Below are positions 7,834-16,602 of a DNA stretch of 64,000 nt, in pieces. The notes under the pieces were generated by a model. The model did not search any database and had not been told where the DNA came from. It was given only the letters and a program-made list of their open reading frames with translations. The stretch covers positions 1 through 64,000 of the forward strand of contig NZ_SSNH01000011.1 in assembly GCF_005877005.1 (NCBI RefSeq). Reading direction: 5' to 3'. The stretch comes from Sinomonas susongensis. Lineage in GTDB: Bacteria; Actinomycetota; Actinomycetes; Actinomycetales; Micrococcaceae. Both the position numbers and the translations under genes were made by a program. How positions within the stretch are numbered: the stretch's first letter is position 1; each line of letters opens with the position of its first letter.

Positions 7834-9249
7834 CTACCCGGCCCCGAGCACCATCCACCTGCTCCCCCGCGCCCGCAGGCCGAGCGTGAGGGCCCGGGCG
7901 AGCATGTAGCCACCCGCGAAGGCTCCCCACAGCCACGCGAGCCCGGCCGGACCGGCGACGGCCGACACCCCGACGGCGGCGAGCAGCGGCCCGTAGACCA
8001 CGAGGTTCAGGACGCCCGCGAGCGCTAGGTAGCGCGCGTCGCCCGCGCCGATGAGCACGCCGTCGAGCACGAAGACGAATCCGCACACGGGCTGGCTCGC
8101 TGCGAGCACGAGCAGAGCCGGCGTCAAAGCCTCGTGCACGGCGGGGTCCGACGTGAAGATCCACCCGGCCCACGGCGCAGCGACCGCGAGCGCGGCTCCC
8201 GTCAGGACACCGAACCCGAGGGACCAGCGGACCATGGTTCCCGTGAGCTGCCGCGCCCGTTCCGCGTTGGAGGCCCCGAGCTCCTTGCCGATCAAGGACT
8301 GTGCTGCGATCGCGAGCGCGTCGAGGGCGAACGCGAGGAAGTTGAACATCGTCATCGCGAGCTGGTGAGCTGCGAGGTTCTGGGCTCCCTGCGCGGTCGC
8401 CACCACGACCGTGGCGAAGATCGCTGCGCGGAGCGAGGCCGTGCGCAGCATGAGCCACGAGCCGACGTGGGCGGCGGAGAGGATCCCTCCCCAGTGAGGG
8501 CCGAGGGAAATCCCCTCGTAGCGCATCCGAGGCACGACGATCGCGAGGTACACGGCTGCCATCCCGAGCTGGGCGACGCTCGTCCCGATGGCCGACCCCG
8601 CGATGCCCCACCCGAAGCCGTACACGAACAGGAAGTTGAGCGCCGCGTTGGCCGCGAATCCGACAGTCGCGACAGCGAGCGGCGTCCGCGTGTCCTGCAG
8701 CCCCCGCAGCACTCCCGTCCCGGCGTACACGAGCAGCATGCCGACAAGGCCGGGCATCGACCACACGAGATAGTCGACGGCGTACCCCTGAACCGCTGGC
8801 GCCGCTCCCATCGCGCGGACGACGGCGGGCGCGGCGGCCCAGCCGACCGCTGCCATCACGACGCCGAGCAGAAGCGCGAGCCAGACGCCGTCGCGCGCCG
8901 CAGCCATCGCCCGCCCGGCCTGACCCGCTCCGAGGAACCGGGCCACAGCAGGGCCCGTTCCGTAGGCGAGGAACACCATGAGCCCGACGACCGTCTGGAG
9001 GACCGTCGTCGCGAGGCCCAGGCCCGCGAGCTCGGCGACGCCGAGGTGACCGACGATGGCCGAATCGGCGAGCAGGAAGAGCGGCTCCGCGACGAGCGAG
9101 CCGAACGCAGGCAGGGCGAGGCGGAGGATCTCGCGGGCGACCGACCGGGCAGGCGCCGCCCCGTCGATCGCGTGTGGGCGGCGTGCACCCCTGTCCTCTT
9201 GAGCGCCGACGTCTCCGCCCTGCTCCTTTGCCCCTTGCCTCCGGTCCAT
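7834..9249 (-). CDS. MATE-family efflux transporter, DinF-like
   Basis: The 471-residue protein has about twelve transmembrane helices in two homologous halves, with MATE hallmarks such as EPLFLLADSAIVGHLG after the first helix and QNLAAHQLAM in the second half. MATE proteins export cationic drugs or metabolites in exchange for H+ or Na+; this DinF-like branch has no assigned substrate. ATG 9249 is favoured over GTG 9279 because the extra residues are low-complexity, but neither has a strong ribosome site. Confidence 0.87.
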   Translation of the reverse strand: MDRRQGAKEQGGDVGAQEDRGARRPHAIDGAAPARSVAREILRLALPAFGSLVAEPLFLLADSAIVGHLGVAELAGLGLATTVLQTVVGLMVFLAYGTGPAVARFLGAGQAGRAMAAARDGVWLALLLGVVMAAVGWAAAPAVVRAMGAAPAVQGYAVDYLVWSMPGLVGMLLVYAGTGVLRGLQDTRTPLAVATVGFAANAALNFLFVYGFGWGIAGSAIGTSVAQLGMAAVYLAIVVPRMRYEGISLGPHWGGILSAAHVGSWLMLRTASLRAAIFATVVVATAQGAQNLAAHQLAMTMFNFLAFALDALAIAAQSLIGKELGASNAERARQLTGTMVRWSLGFGVLTGAALAVAAPWAGWIFTSDPAVHEALTPALLVLAASQPVCGFVFVLDGVLIGAGDARYLALAGVLNLVVYGPLLAAVGVSAVAGPAGLAWLWGAFAGGYMLARALTLGLRARGSRWMVLGAG

Positions 9250-9327
9250 GCTGTCCACTGTAGGACGGCGGTCCGACACGCCGGATGGAGCCGCGGGACC
9301 TGATGCGCTGGAGCCCCGAAGCGCGGA

Positions 9328-10440
9328 TCAGGGCAGAATAGACACCTTGACCGATCCACCTGCAGGGTTGGCAACGAGGTTGATCGCGTCCAGGAATCCT
9401 TCGAGGAAGAACTGGTGGCTGCAGATCTCCTCCATGGGGAGGGCACCCGACTCCAGCAGTCGGAGGGCCGCAGGCCAGCAGTGAGGGCCGAGGTGTGCCC
9501 CGAGGACGTTGAGCTCCTTGTCGTCGCCGATAATCGACCAGTCGACCGTGGCTTCCGACCGGAACACGGAGTATTCGACGTACGTGCCGAGCTTGCGCAG
9601 GATGTTGAGCCCCTGGGAGACGGCCGATGGGTGGCCGGTAGCCTCCAGGTAGACATCGGCCCCATAGCCTTCGGTGAGATCCTTCACGATCTGGACCGCA
9701 TCCTCTTTGCCAACGTTGATGGTGAGATCGGCCCCGCATTTCTTTGCAAGTTCGAGCTTTTCGTCCACAGTGTCCAGCGCCACCACCATCGCGGGATTCT
9801 TCGAGCGCGCGCCAGCGAGCATGCCGAGCCCGATCGGACCGCACCCGGCGACGACGACGACGTCCTCGAACTTGATCTCAGCGCGCTCTACGGCGTGCAG
9901 CGCACAGGAAAGGGGTTCGGCGAACGCTGCGTGTTGTGCCGGAATGCCAGACGGGGCCCGGTGGACTCGTGCCCGCGAAGGGACAACGAGGTATTCGGCC
10001 ATGGCACCGTTGAAGCCACGGAACCCGAACATCTCGTGAGGGGCGCACATCCAGTACTGGCCGCGCTGACAGTACCGGCACTCCTCGCACGGCACGATCT
10101 GCTCGCACACGATCCGCGTGCCCAACTCGAGGGCGCGCTGCGAGAGAGCCCGTTGGCCGGCGGCCACTACAGTGCCGACGAACTCATGTCCAGGAATGAT
10201 GCCCTTCTGCGCCCATGCTGGCCGGTTCTCGTCGCCCCAGAACTTGGCGGCCCCGTGATAGCACTTTACGTCGCTTGCGCAGACCCCCACGGCCTCGACC
10301 TTGATGAGCAGCTCGTCCTGATCAGGCGTCGGCACGGGCACCTCTTCCAGCCGATAGTCCTCAGGCCCGCGGCAGACAACGGCCCGCATCATCGCAGGCA
10401 GCGCCGCACTCGGCTCAGTTCTCCCAGCCAGACTCGTCAT
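9328..10440 (-). CDS. eltD: Erythritol/L-threitol dehydrogenase, zinc MDR family
   Basis: The 370-residue zinc alcohol dehydrogenase has catalytic zinc ligands Cys54, His85 and Glu86, a structural zinc site Cys118/121/124/132, and the NAD-binding motif GCGPIGLG. Stretches such as CYHGAAKFWGDENRPAW match my recollection of the erythritol/L-threitol dehydrogenase EltD of Mycobacterium smegmatis. It should oxidise erythritol to D-erythrulose and L-threitol to L-erythrulose. It is the last gene of the ten-gene operon, 11 bp after the DeoR regulator, with AAAGGA 6 bp before ATG 10440. Confidence 0.88.
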   Translation of the reverse strand: MTSLAGRTEPSAALPAMMRAVVCRGPEDYRLEEVPVPTPDQDELLIKVEAVGVCASDVKCYHGAAKFWGDENRPAWAQKGIIPGHEFVGTVVAAGQRALSQRALELGTRIVCEQIVPCEECRYCQRGQYWMCAPHEMFGFRGFNGAMAEYLVVPSRARVHRAPSGIPAQHAAFAEPLSCALHAVERAEIKFEDVVVVAGCGPIGLGMLAGARSKNPAMVVALDTVDEKLELAKKCGADLTINVGKEDAVQIVKDLTEGYGADVYLEATGHPSAVSQGLNILRKLGTYVEYSVFRSEATVDWSIIGDDKELNVLGAHLGPHCWPAALRLLESGALPMEEICSHQFFLEGFLDAINLVANPAGGSVKVSILP

Positions 10441-10451
10441 GGTGGTCCTTT

Positions 10452-11285
10452 CTACTGTCGAGGGTGTTTGCGGGCGACGAGAACGCGTACGCCTTTGTCA
10501 CGCAGGCGGGCGATGTGCTCACTGTCAGTTCCGGCATCGACAATCACAGCGTCGAACCGCTCCAGCGACAGCATCGCGTGCAAGGCCCGCTTCTCGAACT
10601 TCGTGTGGTCAGCTAACAGGATCCGCTTTGCAGCGGCGTCGAACATCGCCCGCTTCACGTCGACCGTCTCCTGCGTCTGGTGGAAGGCAATGTCATCGGT
10701 GATTGCCGACGTCGACATGAAGAGGACGTCCGCACGGAGCGACGCAATTGCCTCTGTGGTCATACGGCCCATGAATGCGCTGCACCAGTTGTAGTACTGG
10801 CCACCGAGCGCGAGAAGCGAGATCCCGTTCGTTCCGCGGAGGTCATTGATGATCGTCAGGGTGTTGGTGATGACTGTGAGGGGGGCCCGGTCCCTCAGAT
10901 GCGGCACCAGATGGAGCGTCGTGGTCGAGTCGTCGAGGATGATCGCCTGACCCGGTTCGATGAACTCGAGGGCTGCTTGGGCGATGGTCTCCTTCTCGGC
11001 CAGCTGCCGACTTGAACGGTACACATCGCTGGATTCCACCAGGGCCGTAGACGTGGCCGTTGCAATCCCCCGATTTTTCCGGATGAGCCCCTGGTTCTCG
11101 AGTTCGTCCAGATCGCGGTGGACAGTCATCACGCTGATGCCGAAGCGTTCGGCAAGTTGCTCTATGCGGATCGCGCCCTCCGCCATAACGGCATCGCTGA
11201 TCGCGCGCTGGCGCTGCATCTGCCGGCTCTGGCGTGTAGCGGTCGAAGCCTCGTCCGGTTTCAGCGTCATACCTCTCAAACTCAC
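10452..11285 (-). CDS. DeoR/GlpR-family transcriptional regulator of the polyol operon
   Basis: This regulator has an N-terminal winged helix (residues about 25-80, with ISVMTVHRDLDELENQGLI) and a C-terminal sugar-phosphate-sensing DeoR domain (IILDDSTTT, TNTLTI, LGGQYYN). It probably represses the locus and responds to a phosphorylated pathway intermediate. GTG 11285 overlaps the stop of the isomerase gene as GTGA, which suggests translational coupling; ATG 11270 is an alternative. Candidate operators are the TGTGAT repeats between 19853 and 20112. Confidence 0.88.
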   Translation of the reverse strand: MSLRGMTLKPDEASTATRQSRQMQRQRAISDAVMAEGAIRIEQLAERFGISVMTVHRDLDELENQGLIRKNRGIATATSTALVESSDVYRSSRQLAEKETIAQAALEFIEPGQAIILDDSTTTLHLVPHLRDRAPLTVITNTLTIINDLRGTNGISLLALGGQYYNWCSAFMGRMTTEAIASLRADVLFMSTSAITDDIAFHQTQETVDVKRAMFDAAAKRILLADHTKFEKRALHAMLSLERFDAVIVDAGTDSEHIARLRDKGVRVLVARKHPRQ

Positions 11286-12103
11286 CCAGTGCTCACATGA
11301 GGATCACTTAGCAGAGCCGCCTCGTCAAGGATCAGCGCGAGCCGACGAGGGTCGTGGGCGAACCGGCCGAGGAAAAGCCCGTCTGCTCTTCCTGCCAAGG
11401 CGGAGAGCGTCCCCGGCTGGGCGCTTCCGCCGTAGAGGACCAATGCGGAGCCGATGCGGCTGTCGGCGTCGAGGCTCGCCCGCAGCCCTTCGATGACCGC
11501 ACCCGCATGCTCGGGATCCGCCGCCTCCGCCTGCCCGATGGCCCACTGCGGCTCGTAGGCCACGACGATGTCACACCCGGAGGCGCCGGGTGGGAGACCA
11601 GCGAGCGCGGAGGCAAGCTCCTCGCCCGCTTGCCGTGCTGCGGCTGCCGATTCAGCCCTCGACGTCTCCCCGACGCACAGGACAGGTGTAAGGCCGTTCC
11701 GCAATGCAGCCGCGAACTTGAGCCGGACGGCTTCGTCGTCGTCCCCGAACAGCGCTCGCCGTTCGGCGTGCCCGACCTCGACATACGCACATCCAACCGC
11801 CTTCAGGTCAGCCCCGCTGACAGCCCCCGTAAAGGCGCCCCTGTCTTCCCAGAACAGATCCTGGGCTCCGACCTTAACTGGGGTTCCCGCAAATGCATTC
11901 CGGACATCTGGGAGGGCTGGCAACGAGGGCAACACCAAAAGCTGGACTCTGCCTTCTGCGACTGCCGGGTGCTCGCGCACGAGGTCTGCGACCGCTTTGG
12001 ACCACTGCACTGTGCTCTCGACACCCAGATAGAGCTTGAGGCTCACGGCGAGGACGATGGGGGCATGGCTCCCGCCTCGGAGCCGAGCGGCAGGATCAGT
12101 CAC
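11282..12103 (-). CDS. lerI: TIM-like L-erythrulose 1-phosphate isomerase
   Basis: The 273-residue TIM-barrel enzyme resembles triosephosphate isomerase: lysine in SLKLYL, catalytic histidine in VGHAERR, catalytic glutamate in YEPQWAIG and phosphate loop LYGGSAQPG. It departs from true TpiA at the N-terminus and lies in a tetritol operon, fitting LerI/EryH, which convert L-erythrulose phosphate to D-erythrulose 4-phosphate. GTG 12103 is chosen near the start of the conserved fold; the gene overlaps derI by 8 bp. A second, housekeeping TIM is not excluded but unlikely. Confidence 0.85.
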   Translation of the reverse strand: MTDPAARLRGGSHAPIVLAVSLKLYLGVESTVQWSKAVADLVREHPAVAEGRVQLLVLPSLPALPDVRNAFAGTPVKVGAQDLFWEDRGAFTGAVSGADLKAVGCAYVEVGHAERRALFGDDDEAVRLKFAAALRNGLTPVLCVGETSRAESAAAARQAGEELASALAGLPPGASGCDIVVAYEPQWAIGQAEAADPEHAGAVIEGLRASLDADSRIGSALVLYGGSAQPGTLSALAGRADGLFLGRFAHDPRRLALILDEAALLSDPHVSTG

Positions 12104-12569
12104 AGGACCCCGTGCCCTCATATCCTTCGATGACCGCGACCTTCTTCGCGGAAGCCGAGGAGTCGTCGAACTCGTATCCAAGCCATTCCCGGGCAAGCCG
12201 ACGGGCAAGCTCGAGGCCGACGACCCGCTGCCCAAACGTGAGGACTTGAGCGTTGTTGCTGAGGACGCCGCGCTCGACGCTGTAGCTGTCATGAGCGGTC
12301 ACCGCTCGGATTCCGCGGACCTTGTTGGCTGCAATGGCGACACCGAGACCGGTGCCGCACACGAGGAGCGCGCGGTCAGCCTCGTTGTCGCGCACCTTCT
12401 CGGCGGCTGCGATGGCAACGGCCGGATAGGCCGTGTGGTCCTGCGCGTCGACTCCGACGTCGATGACCACAGAGACCCTCGGGTCGTTCTCGAGATCGGC
12501 CTTCAACGCCTCCTTGTACTGGAAGCCTGCATCGTCGGATCCCACCACGATTCGCCAGGTTCGGCCCAC
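12096..12569 (-). CDS. derI: RpiB-like D-erythrulose 4-phosphate isomerase
   Basis: The 157-residue protein is of the RpiB/LacAB fold: [12 protein letters not shown] at the N-terminus, active-site cysteine in [14 protein letters not shown], and [15 protein letters not shown]. Ordinary RpiB has SDHAG, whereas this protein has SDDAG. Its position beside the TIM-like gene matches DerI/EryI, which make D-erythrose 4-phosphate from D-erythrulose 4-phosphate. GTG 12569 follows the kinase stop after 1 bp and has GAAGGAG 7 bp upstream. Confidence 0.87.
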   Translation of the reverse strand: MGRTWRIVVGSDDAGFQYKEALKADLENDPRVSVVIDVGVDAQDHTAYPAVAIAAAEKVRDNEADRALLVCGTGLGVAIAANKVRGIRAVTAHDSYSVERGVLSNNAQVLTFGQRVVGLELARRLAREWLGYEFDDSSASAKKVAVIEGYEGTGSCD

Positions 12570-12570
12570 G

Positions 12571-14310
12571 TCAGTTCTCCTTCAGTTCGTGTTCATAGAG
12601 GGCGCCGCCCACCGCGGTCACCGCGAGAGCGAACGAGACGGCGCCCGGGTCAGGGGTGCCGAGGCTCTTCTCCATGTGCGGCCGGGCCCGTCCGAGCCGT
12701 GGCAGGAGGTCTGCGGTCGCGGCCGCGGCGCCTGTTGCAGCGGCCGCGGCCGCCGTCCAGGCGGTGGCCAGTTCCTGGCCGTCCGAGACAAGGCCGGTCA
12801 GACGCTCCGAGAAGGGCACCAACGCGTCGACGAGTGTCTTATCTCCGACCTGAGCCTTTCCTGTGCGCTGCACTGCCGCCCGCGCCTCTGCGACTGCTTG
12901 GGCCACTGCGGCAGCATCGGGTGCTTCGGCATCACCGATGTGCTCGCCCATGGTCCGGAGGCCGAGGCCCCAGAGCGCTCCCGAAGTACCACCGGCCTTG
13001 TCGGCCCATGCTTCTCCGGCCTGAATGAGGACGGTGCCAGCTCCAGCTCCCGCAGCGCTGGCAGCCGTCGCCGCTGCGGCCGCGGCTCTGGCGCCTCGCC
13101 GCATGCCGATCCCATGGTCGCCGTCCCCAGCGATCGCATCGAGGCGGCCAAGTTCGTCGGCTTCGCGGTCGATCACTTGCCGGATGGAATCGAGGGCTTT
13201 GAGCACCCTGACTCCCGCGGCAGAGGATTCCCCGGAGGCCGCGACGATTGCACAGACGTCCGCTTCGCCCTCCTCGGAGGCGATCAACGGTGTCTCCGCG
13301 ACGTGCACGGCTCCCTTGCGGAAGGCCGGTGTATAGGCCGGTGAGCGCCACGCCCGCTCGAGCTCGTCGTCAAGCCAGACCACAGTGAGTGACAGCCCAG
13401 CCATTTCGAAGCTCGTCGCATACTCGCCGACTTCTGGATCCACGATAGTGAGCCCGGCGCCTTGCATCAGGGAGGCTACCGCGCCGTAGAGCAGGAAGAG
13501 CTCCTCGGACTTGACAGAACCAAGCCCGTTGATGATGACGCCGATCCTCCCTCCCTCGGCGGAAACGCCCTCTGGTCGCTCGGCGAGGACCCGCGCCGTG
13601 AGTAGTTCGGCAAGCTCGCGGGCAGACGACATCGGGACTGTCTCGATCCCCGGTTCGCCGTGGATGCCCATTCCCACGGCCATCATCCCCGCGGGAACCG
13701 TGAAGAGCGGCTCAGGAGCCCCGGGAAGGGTGCACCCGGAGAAAGCGACCCCCACGGAGCGTGTTCGCTGGTTAGCGCGGGCTGTGAGCCCAGCGACGGA
13801 TTCGAGGTCGAAGCCTTGCTCCGCGGCCCATCCTGCGGTCCTGAAAACCACGAGGTCACCAGCGATGCCGCGACGCTTCTCCTGCTCGTGGGCAGGTGCA
13901 CTACAGATGTCGTCCGTGACCCGAACTGTCTCGCACGGTATTCCCTCGGAGCGCAGTTGGTCCTGCGCCTGATCGAAATTGAGGGCGTCCCCCGCGTAGT
14001 TGCCATACGCGAGGAGTACCCCGGCATCGGAGGCGACTGCGCGCGCGACCGCGACCACTTGCCGCGCGCTTGGGGAGGCGAACACGTTCCCCATTGCCGC
14101 ACCATGGGCTATCCCAGGACCCACGAGGCCGGCGAAGGCGGGGTAATGGCCGGAGCCGCCGCCGATCACTACGGCCACCTGCCCGGGGGGAGTCGCAGTG
14201 GCACGCGCGACGCCACCACGGACGCGGCGGACGAGATTACGGTGGGCGGCGACGAAGCCGTCAGCGGACTCATCGGCGAACATAGCCGATTCGTTCAGAA
14301 CGTAGCTCAT
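12571..14310 (-). CDS. Dihydroxyacetone-kinase-family erythrulose kinase
   Basis: The 579-residue single-chain kinase joins a DhaK domain (1-330: [10 protein letters not shown]; His in GIHGEPG that forms a hemiaminal with the ketose) to a DhaL ATP-binding domain (about 370-579: GDGDHGIGM and [12 protein letters not shown]). The fused form uses ATP, not a PTS phosphoryl donor. In tetritol pathways such enzymes are DerK or LerK, acting on D- or L-erythrulose. Which enantiomer is used here cannot be told. ATG 14310 is chosen with AGAGGG 3 bp upstream. Confidence 0.87.
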   Translation of the reverse strand: MSYVLNESAMFADESADGFVAAHRNLVRRVRGGVARATATPPGQVAVVIGGGSGHYPAFAGLVGPGIAHGAAMGNVFASPSARQVVAVARAVASDAGVLLAYGNYAGDALNFDQAQDQLRSEGIPCETVRVTDDICSAPAHEQEKRRGIAGDLVVFRTAGWAAEQGFDLESVAGLTARANQRTRSVGVAFSGCTLPGAPEPLFTVPAGMMAVGMGIHGEPGIETVPMSSARELAELLTARVLAERPEGVSAEGGRIGVIINGLGSVKSEELFLLYGAVASLMQGAGLTIVDPEVGEYATSFEMAGLSLTVVWLDDELERAWRSPAYTPAFRKGAVHVAETPLIASEEGEADVCAIVAASGESSAAGVRVLKALDSIRQVIDREADELGRLDAIAGDGDHGIGMRRGARAAAAAATAASAAGAGAGTVLIQAGEAWADKAGGTSGALWGLGLRTMGEHIGDAEAPDAAAVAQAVAEARAAVQRTGKAQVGDKTLVDALVPFSERLTGLVSDGQELATAWTAAAAAATGAAAATADLLPRLGRARPHMEKSLGTPDPGAVSFALAVTAVGGALYEHELKEN

Positions 14311-14333
14311 GATCCCTCTCGTGAACTGGGGGT

Positions 14334-14366
14334 GGGGGCGGATGCCTGAGGATTGCATCCGCCCCC
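14334..14366 (-). other. Intercistronic hairpin between binding-protein and kinase genes
   Basis: GGGGGCGGATGC (14334-14345) and GCATCCGCCCCC (14355-14366) form a perfect 12-bp stem with a 9-nt loop. It lies 41 bp after the binding-protein stop codon and before the kinase start. No T-run follows on the minus strand, so it more likely protects the upstream mRNA end or lowers downstream expression than fully terminates. Confidence 0.7.
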
Positions 14367-14407
14367 GACGGCCGCACGGGAGCGAGCGGCCAGTCGCTCA
14401 GCTCCGG

Positions 14408-15397
14408 TCAGCCGGAGTAGGTGAACGGTGCCGTCATCTTGTCGACATTGGCCTTGGTGATGAGGATGCAGTCGAAGGACTGCTTCTCCTGGGAGGGCTT
14501 CGTTCCGTTCTTGATGTACTGGTCGAGCTCGTCCACTGCCTTCTTCGCGAAGGTCGCCACCGGCTGCAGGACGGTATAGGCGAGAGAGCCGTCCTTGACC
14601 GCGCTCACCGCATCGGGCGAGCCATCGAAGCCGCCGACGATGACGTTGGTCTTGCCCGCCTGCTTGAGTGCGGCGATGGCCCCGAGGGCCATCTCGTCAT
14701 TGCCCGAGATCACGGCGTTGATGTTGGGGTTCGCCTGCAGGATGGACTGCATCTTCTGCTGGCCCAGGGCGCGATCCCAGTTCGCAGTCTGCTTGGCGAC
14801 CTGCTTCCAGTCCGGGTACTGCGAGATGACGGTCTTGTAACCGTTCGAGCGGGTCGCCGCGTTGTTATCGGACGGGAGGCCGAACAGCTCGGCGTAGTCT
14901 CCCTTGGTCCCCGCAGCCTTGATCCACTGCTGGGCGCCAATGGCAGCACCCTGGGCATTGTTCGACACCAGCTGACCGAGTGCGACGCCGGTCTGGTTGA
15001 TCTCAGCATTGACAAGGAACACCGGAATCTTCGCGTTCATCGCCCGCTTGATGTTGCCGATCGAGCCATCCGCGTTCGCCGGGTCGAGGATGATGCCGGC
15101 TGAATGGTTTGCGATTGCGGTGTCGATAATGGTCGATTCCGTGTTCACGTCGCCCTTGGACGCAGCGACCGTCGCCTGATAGCCGAGCTTCTCCGCTTCG
15201 GCCTTCGCGACGTTCCCCTCCGTGAGCCAGTAGGGGTTCGAGGGGTCGTTTACGACGATCGTGATCGGCCCGCCCGCATTTCCGTTGGAGGACGACGCCG
15301 ACGATCCAGACTGGGCACTTCCGCCGGAACAGCCAGTCATTGCGACCGCACCTGTGACGCCGAGCACCAATGCTGCGCCAATAGCTTTGCGGAACAT
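14408..15397 (-). CDS. Sugar/polyol ABC transporter substrate-binding lipoprotein
   Basis: The 329-residue lipoprotein has a signal peptide ending in AMTGC with Cys23 as the lipidation site, a Gly/Ser linker, then a periplasmic-binding-protein type 1 fold of the RbsB group (VVNDPSNPYW, VISGNDEMALGA, GGFDGSPDAV). It should capture the substrate outside the cell for the permease and ATPase encoded just upstream in the operon. Ligand is inferred as a tetritol or pentose from the enzymes. AAAGGAA precedes ATG 15397. Confidence 0.9.
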   Translation of the reverse strand: MFRKAIGAALVLGVTGAVAMTGCSGGSAQSGSSASSSNGNAGGPITIVVNDPSNPYWLTEGNVAKAEAEKLGYQATVAASKGDVNTESTIIDTAIANHSAGIILDPANADGSIGNIKRAMNAKIPVFLVNAEINQTGVALGQLVSNNAQGAAIGAQQWIKAAGTKGDYAELFGLPSDNNAATRSNGYKTVISQYPDWKQVAKQTANWDRALGQQKMQSILQANPNINAVISGNDEMALGAIAALKQAGKTNVIVGGFDGSPDAVSAVKDGSLAYTVLQPVATFAKKAVDELDQYIKNGTKPSQEKQSFDCILITKANVDKMTAPFTYSG

Positions 15398-15441
15398 ATA
15401 GATTCCTTTGCTCTCTTTCTTTCGCTTCCCGGCTGAGGAGC

Positions 15442-16575
15442 TCAGACGGCCTTATTGTTTAGAGCTGACGAAACCGAGCCGCCGTTGTCGGCTGCGGAGG
15501 GGGGCAGTGGGGAAGGGGCCGGAGGAGACCCAGCGCCGTCCCGTGCGCGTCGACGGCGCCTGACCTGGATGCCGTTCAGAAGGACCGCCAGGACAATGAC
15601 GGCGCCCGTGAAGACGGTCTGCACGTAAGCCGAGATGCCCACGATGGTCAGGCCGGCTGCAAGGAAGCCGATGACGAAAGCGCCGAGCAGCGTGCCACGC
15701 ACGGTGCCCTTGCCGCCGCTGAGGGACGCGCCGCCGATGACGACGGCGGCGATCGCCGTCAGCTCATAGGAGGTGCCCTGCGTCGGGCCGGCCGAAGTGA
15801 GTTCGCTGGTGAGGATCACGCCGGCGATTGCAGCGCACACGCCGGAGATCACGTAGGCCCGGACACGGACCTTCCTCACCGGAACTCCGGACAGTTCGGC
15901 GGCCCGAGCGTTGCCACCCGAGGCATACAGCCACCGACCGTAGACGCTCCGGTTAAGCAGGAGGCTGGCGACGACCGCGACAAGAAGCAGGATCCACACG
16001 CCAACCGGGATGCCGAGGAGCGAGTTGAACCCCAGCCACTCGAAACCGGTATTGCCGAGGTCGCCGCGGCCTCCCAGATTGTTGACGGTAAGGCCATTGG
16101 TTGTCAGGGACGCCAAGCCGCGCATCACGTACATGGTGCCCAGCGTCGCTACGAACGGTGCGACGTTGAGACGTGCGACGAGCACGCCGTTGATCAGCCC
16201 GATCAGCGCCCCGACCGCGATCGCGATGACGACGACGACCCAGACCGGCGGGTAGAGGACAACCCCGCCGACGGGGAAGCCTTGGAGCGCGAGTCCGGCC
16301 ACCATGCCGGACAGGCCGAGGGTGGATCCGACCGAGAGGTCGATGCCGCCGTCAAGGATTACAACGAGCATGCCCACTGCGAGGATGGCGTACACCGAAA
16401 CCTGCTGGCACATCACGATGATGTTCGAAAGGGTGGGGAATGCGCTCGGGGCGAGGAGCGAAAAGACGACGAAGATCACGACGAGCGCAAGGAACGCACG
16501 TGCTTCGAGGAGGACCGCACCGATCGTCAGGCCCTCGAAGGGATTGCGCCGGCGCGAGACCGATGCTTCAGCCAT
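15442..16575 (-). CDS. Sugar/polyol ABC transporter permease, RbsC-like
   Basis: The 377-residue inner-membrane protein has about ten helices and RbsC/BPD_transp_2 signatures (GGIDLSVGSTLGLSGM and GGASLSGGKGTVRGTLLGA). It forms the channel of the importer with the adjacent ATPase. The C-terminal 45 residues are basic then Pro/Ser-rich and probably cytosolic. AAAGGAA lies just before ATG 16575. Spacing to the ATPase gene is 27 bp and to the binding-protein gene 44 bp. Confidence 0.92.
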   Translation of the reverse strand: MAEASVSRRRNPFEGLTIGAVLLEARAFLALVVIFVVFSLLAPSAFPTLSNIIVMCQQVSVYAILAVGMLVVILDGGIDLSVGSTLGLSGMVAGLALQGFPVGGVVLYPPVWVVVVIAIAVGALIGLINGVLVARLNVAPFVATLGTMYVMRGLASLTTNGLTVNNLGGRGDLGNTGFEWLGFNSLLGIPVGVWILLLVAVVASLLLNRSVYGRWLYASGGNARAAELSGVPVRKVRVRAYVISGVCAAIAGVILTSELTSAGPTQGTSYELTAIAAVVIGGASLSGGKGTVRGTLLGAFVIGFLAAGLTIVGISAYVQTVFTGAVIVLAVLLNGIQVRRRRRARDGAGSPPAPSPLPPSAADNGGSVSSALNNKAV

Positions 16576-16602
16576 GGGATTCCTTTGAAATAGTCACTTT
16601 TC

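Noticed and set aside
7553-9844. A 763-residue minus-strand open frame across the MATE gene and its neighbours
   Set aside because: It spans three real genes in a different frame and has Arg-rich shadow composition.
14334-14366. Intrinsic terminator ending transcription after the binding-protein gene
   Set aside because: No T-run follows, and the downstream kinase and isomerase genes are closely spaced pathway genes without another promoter.
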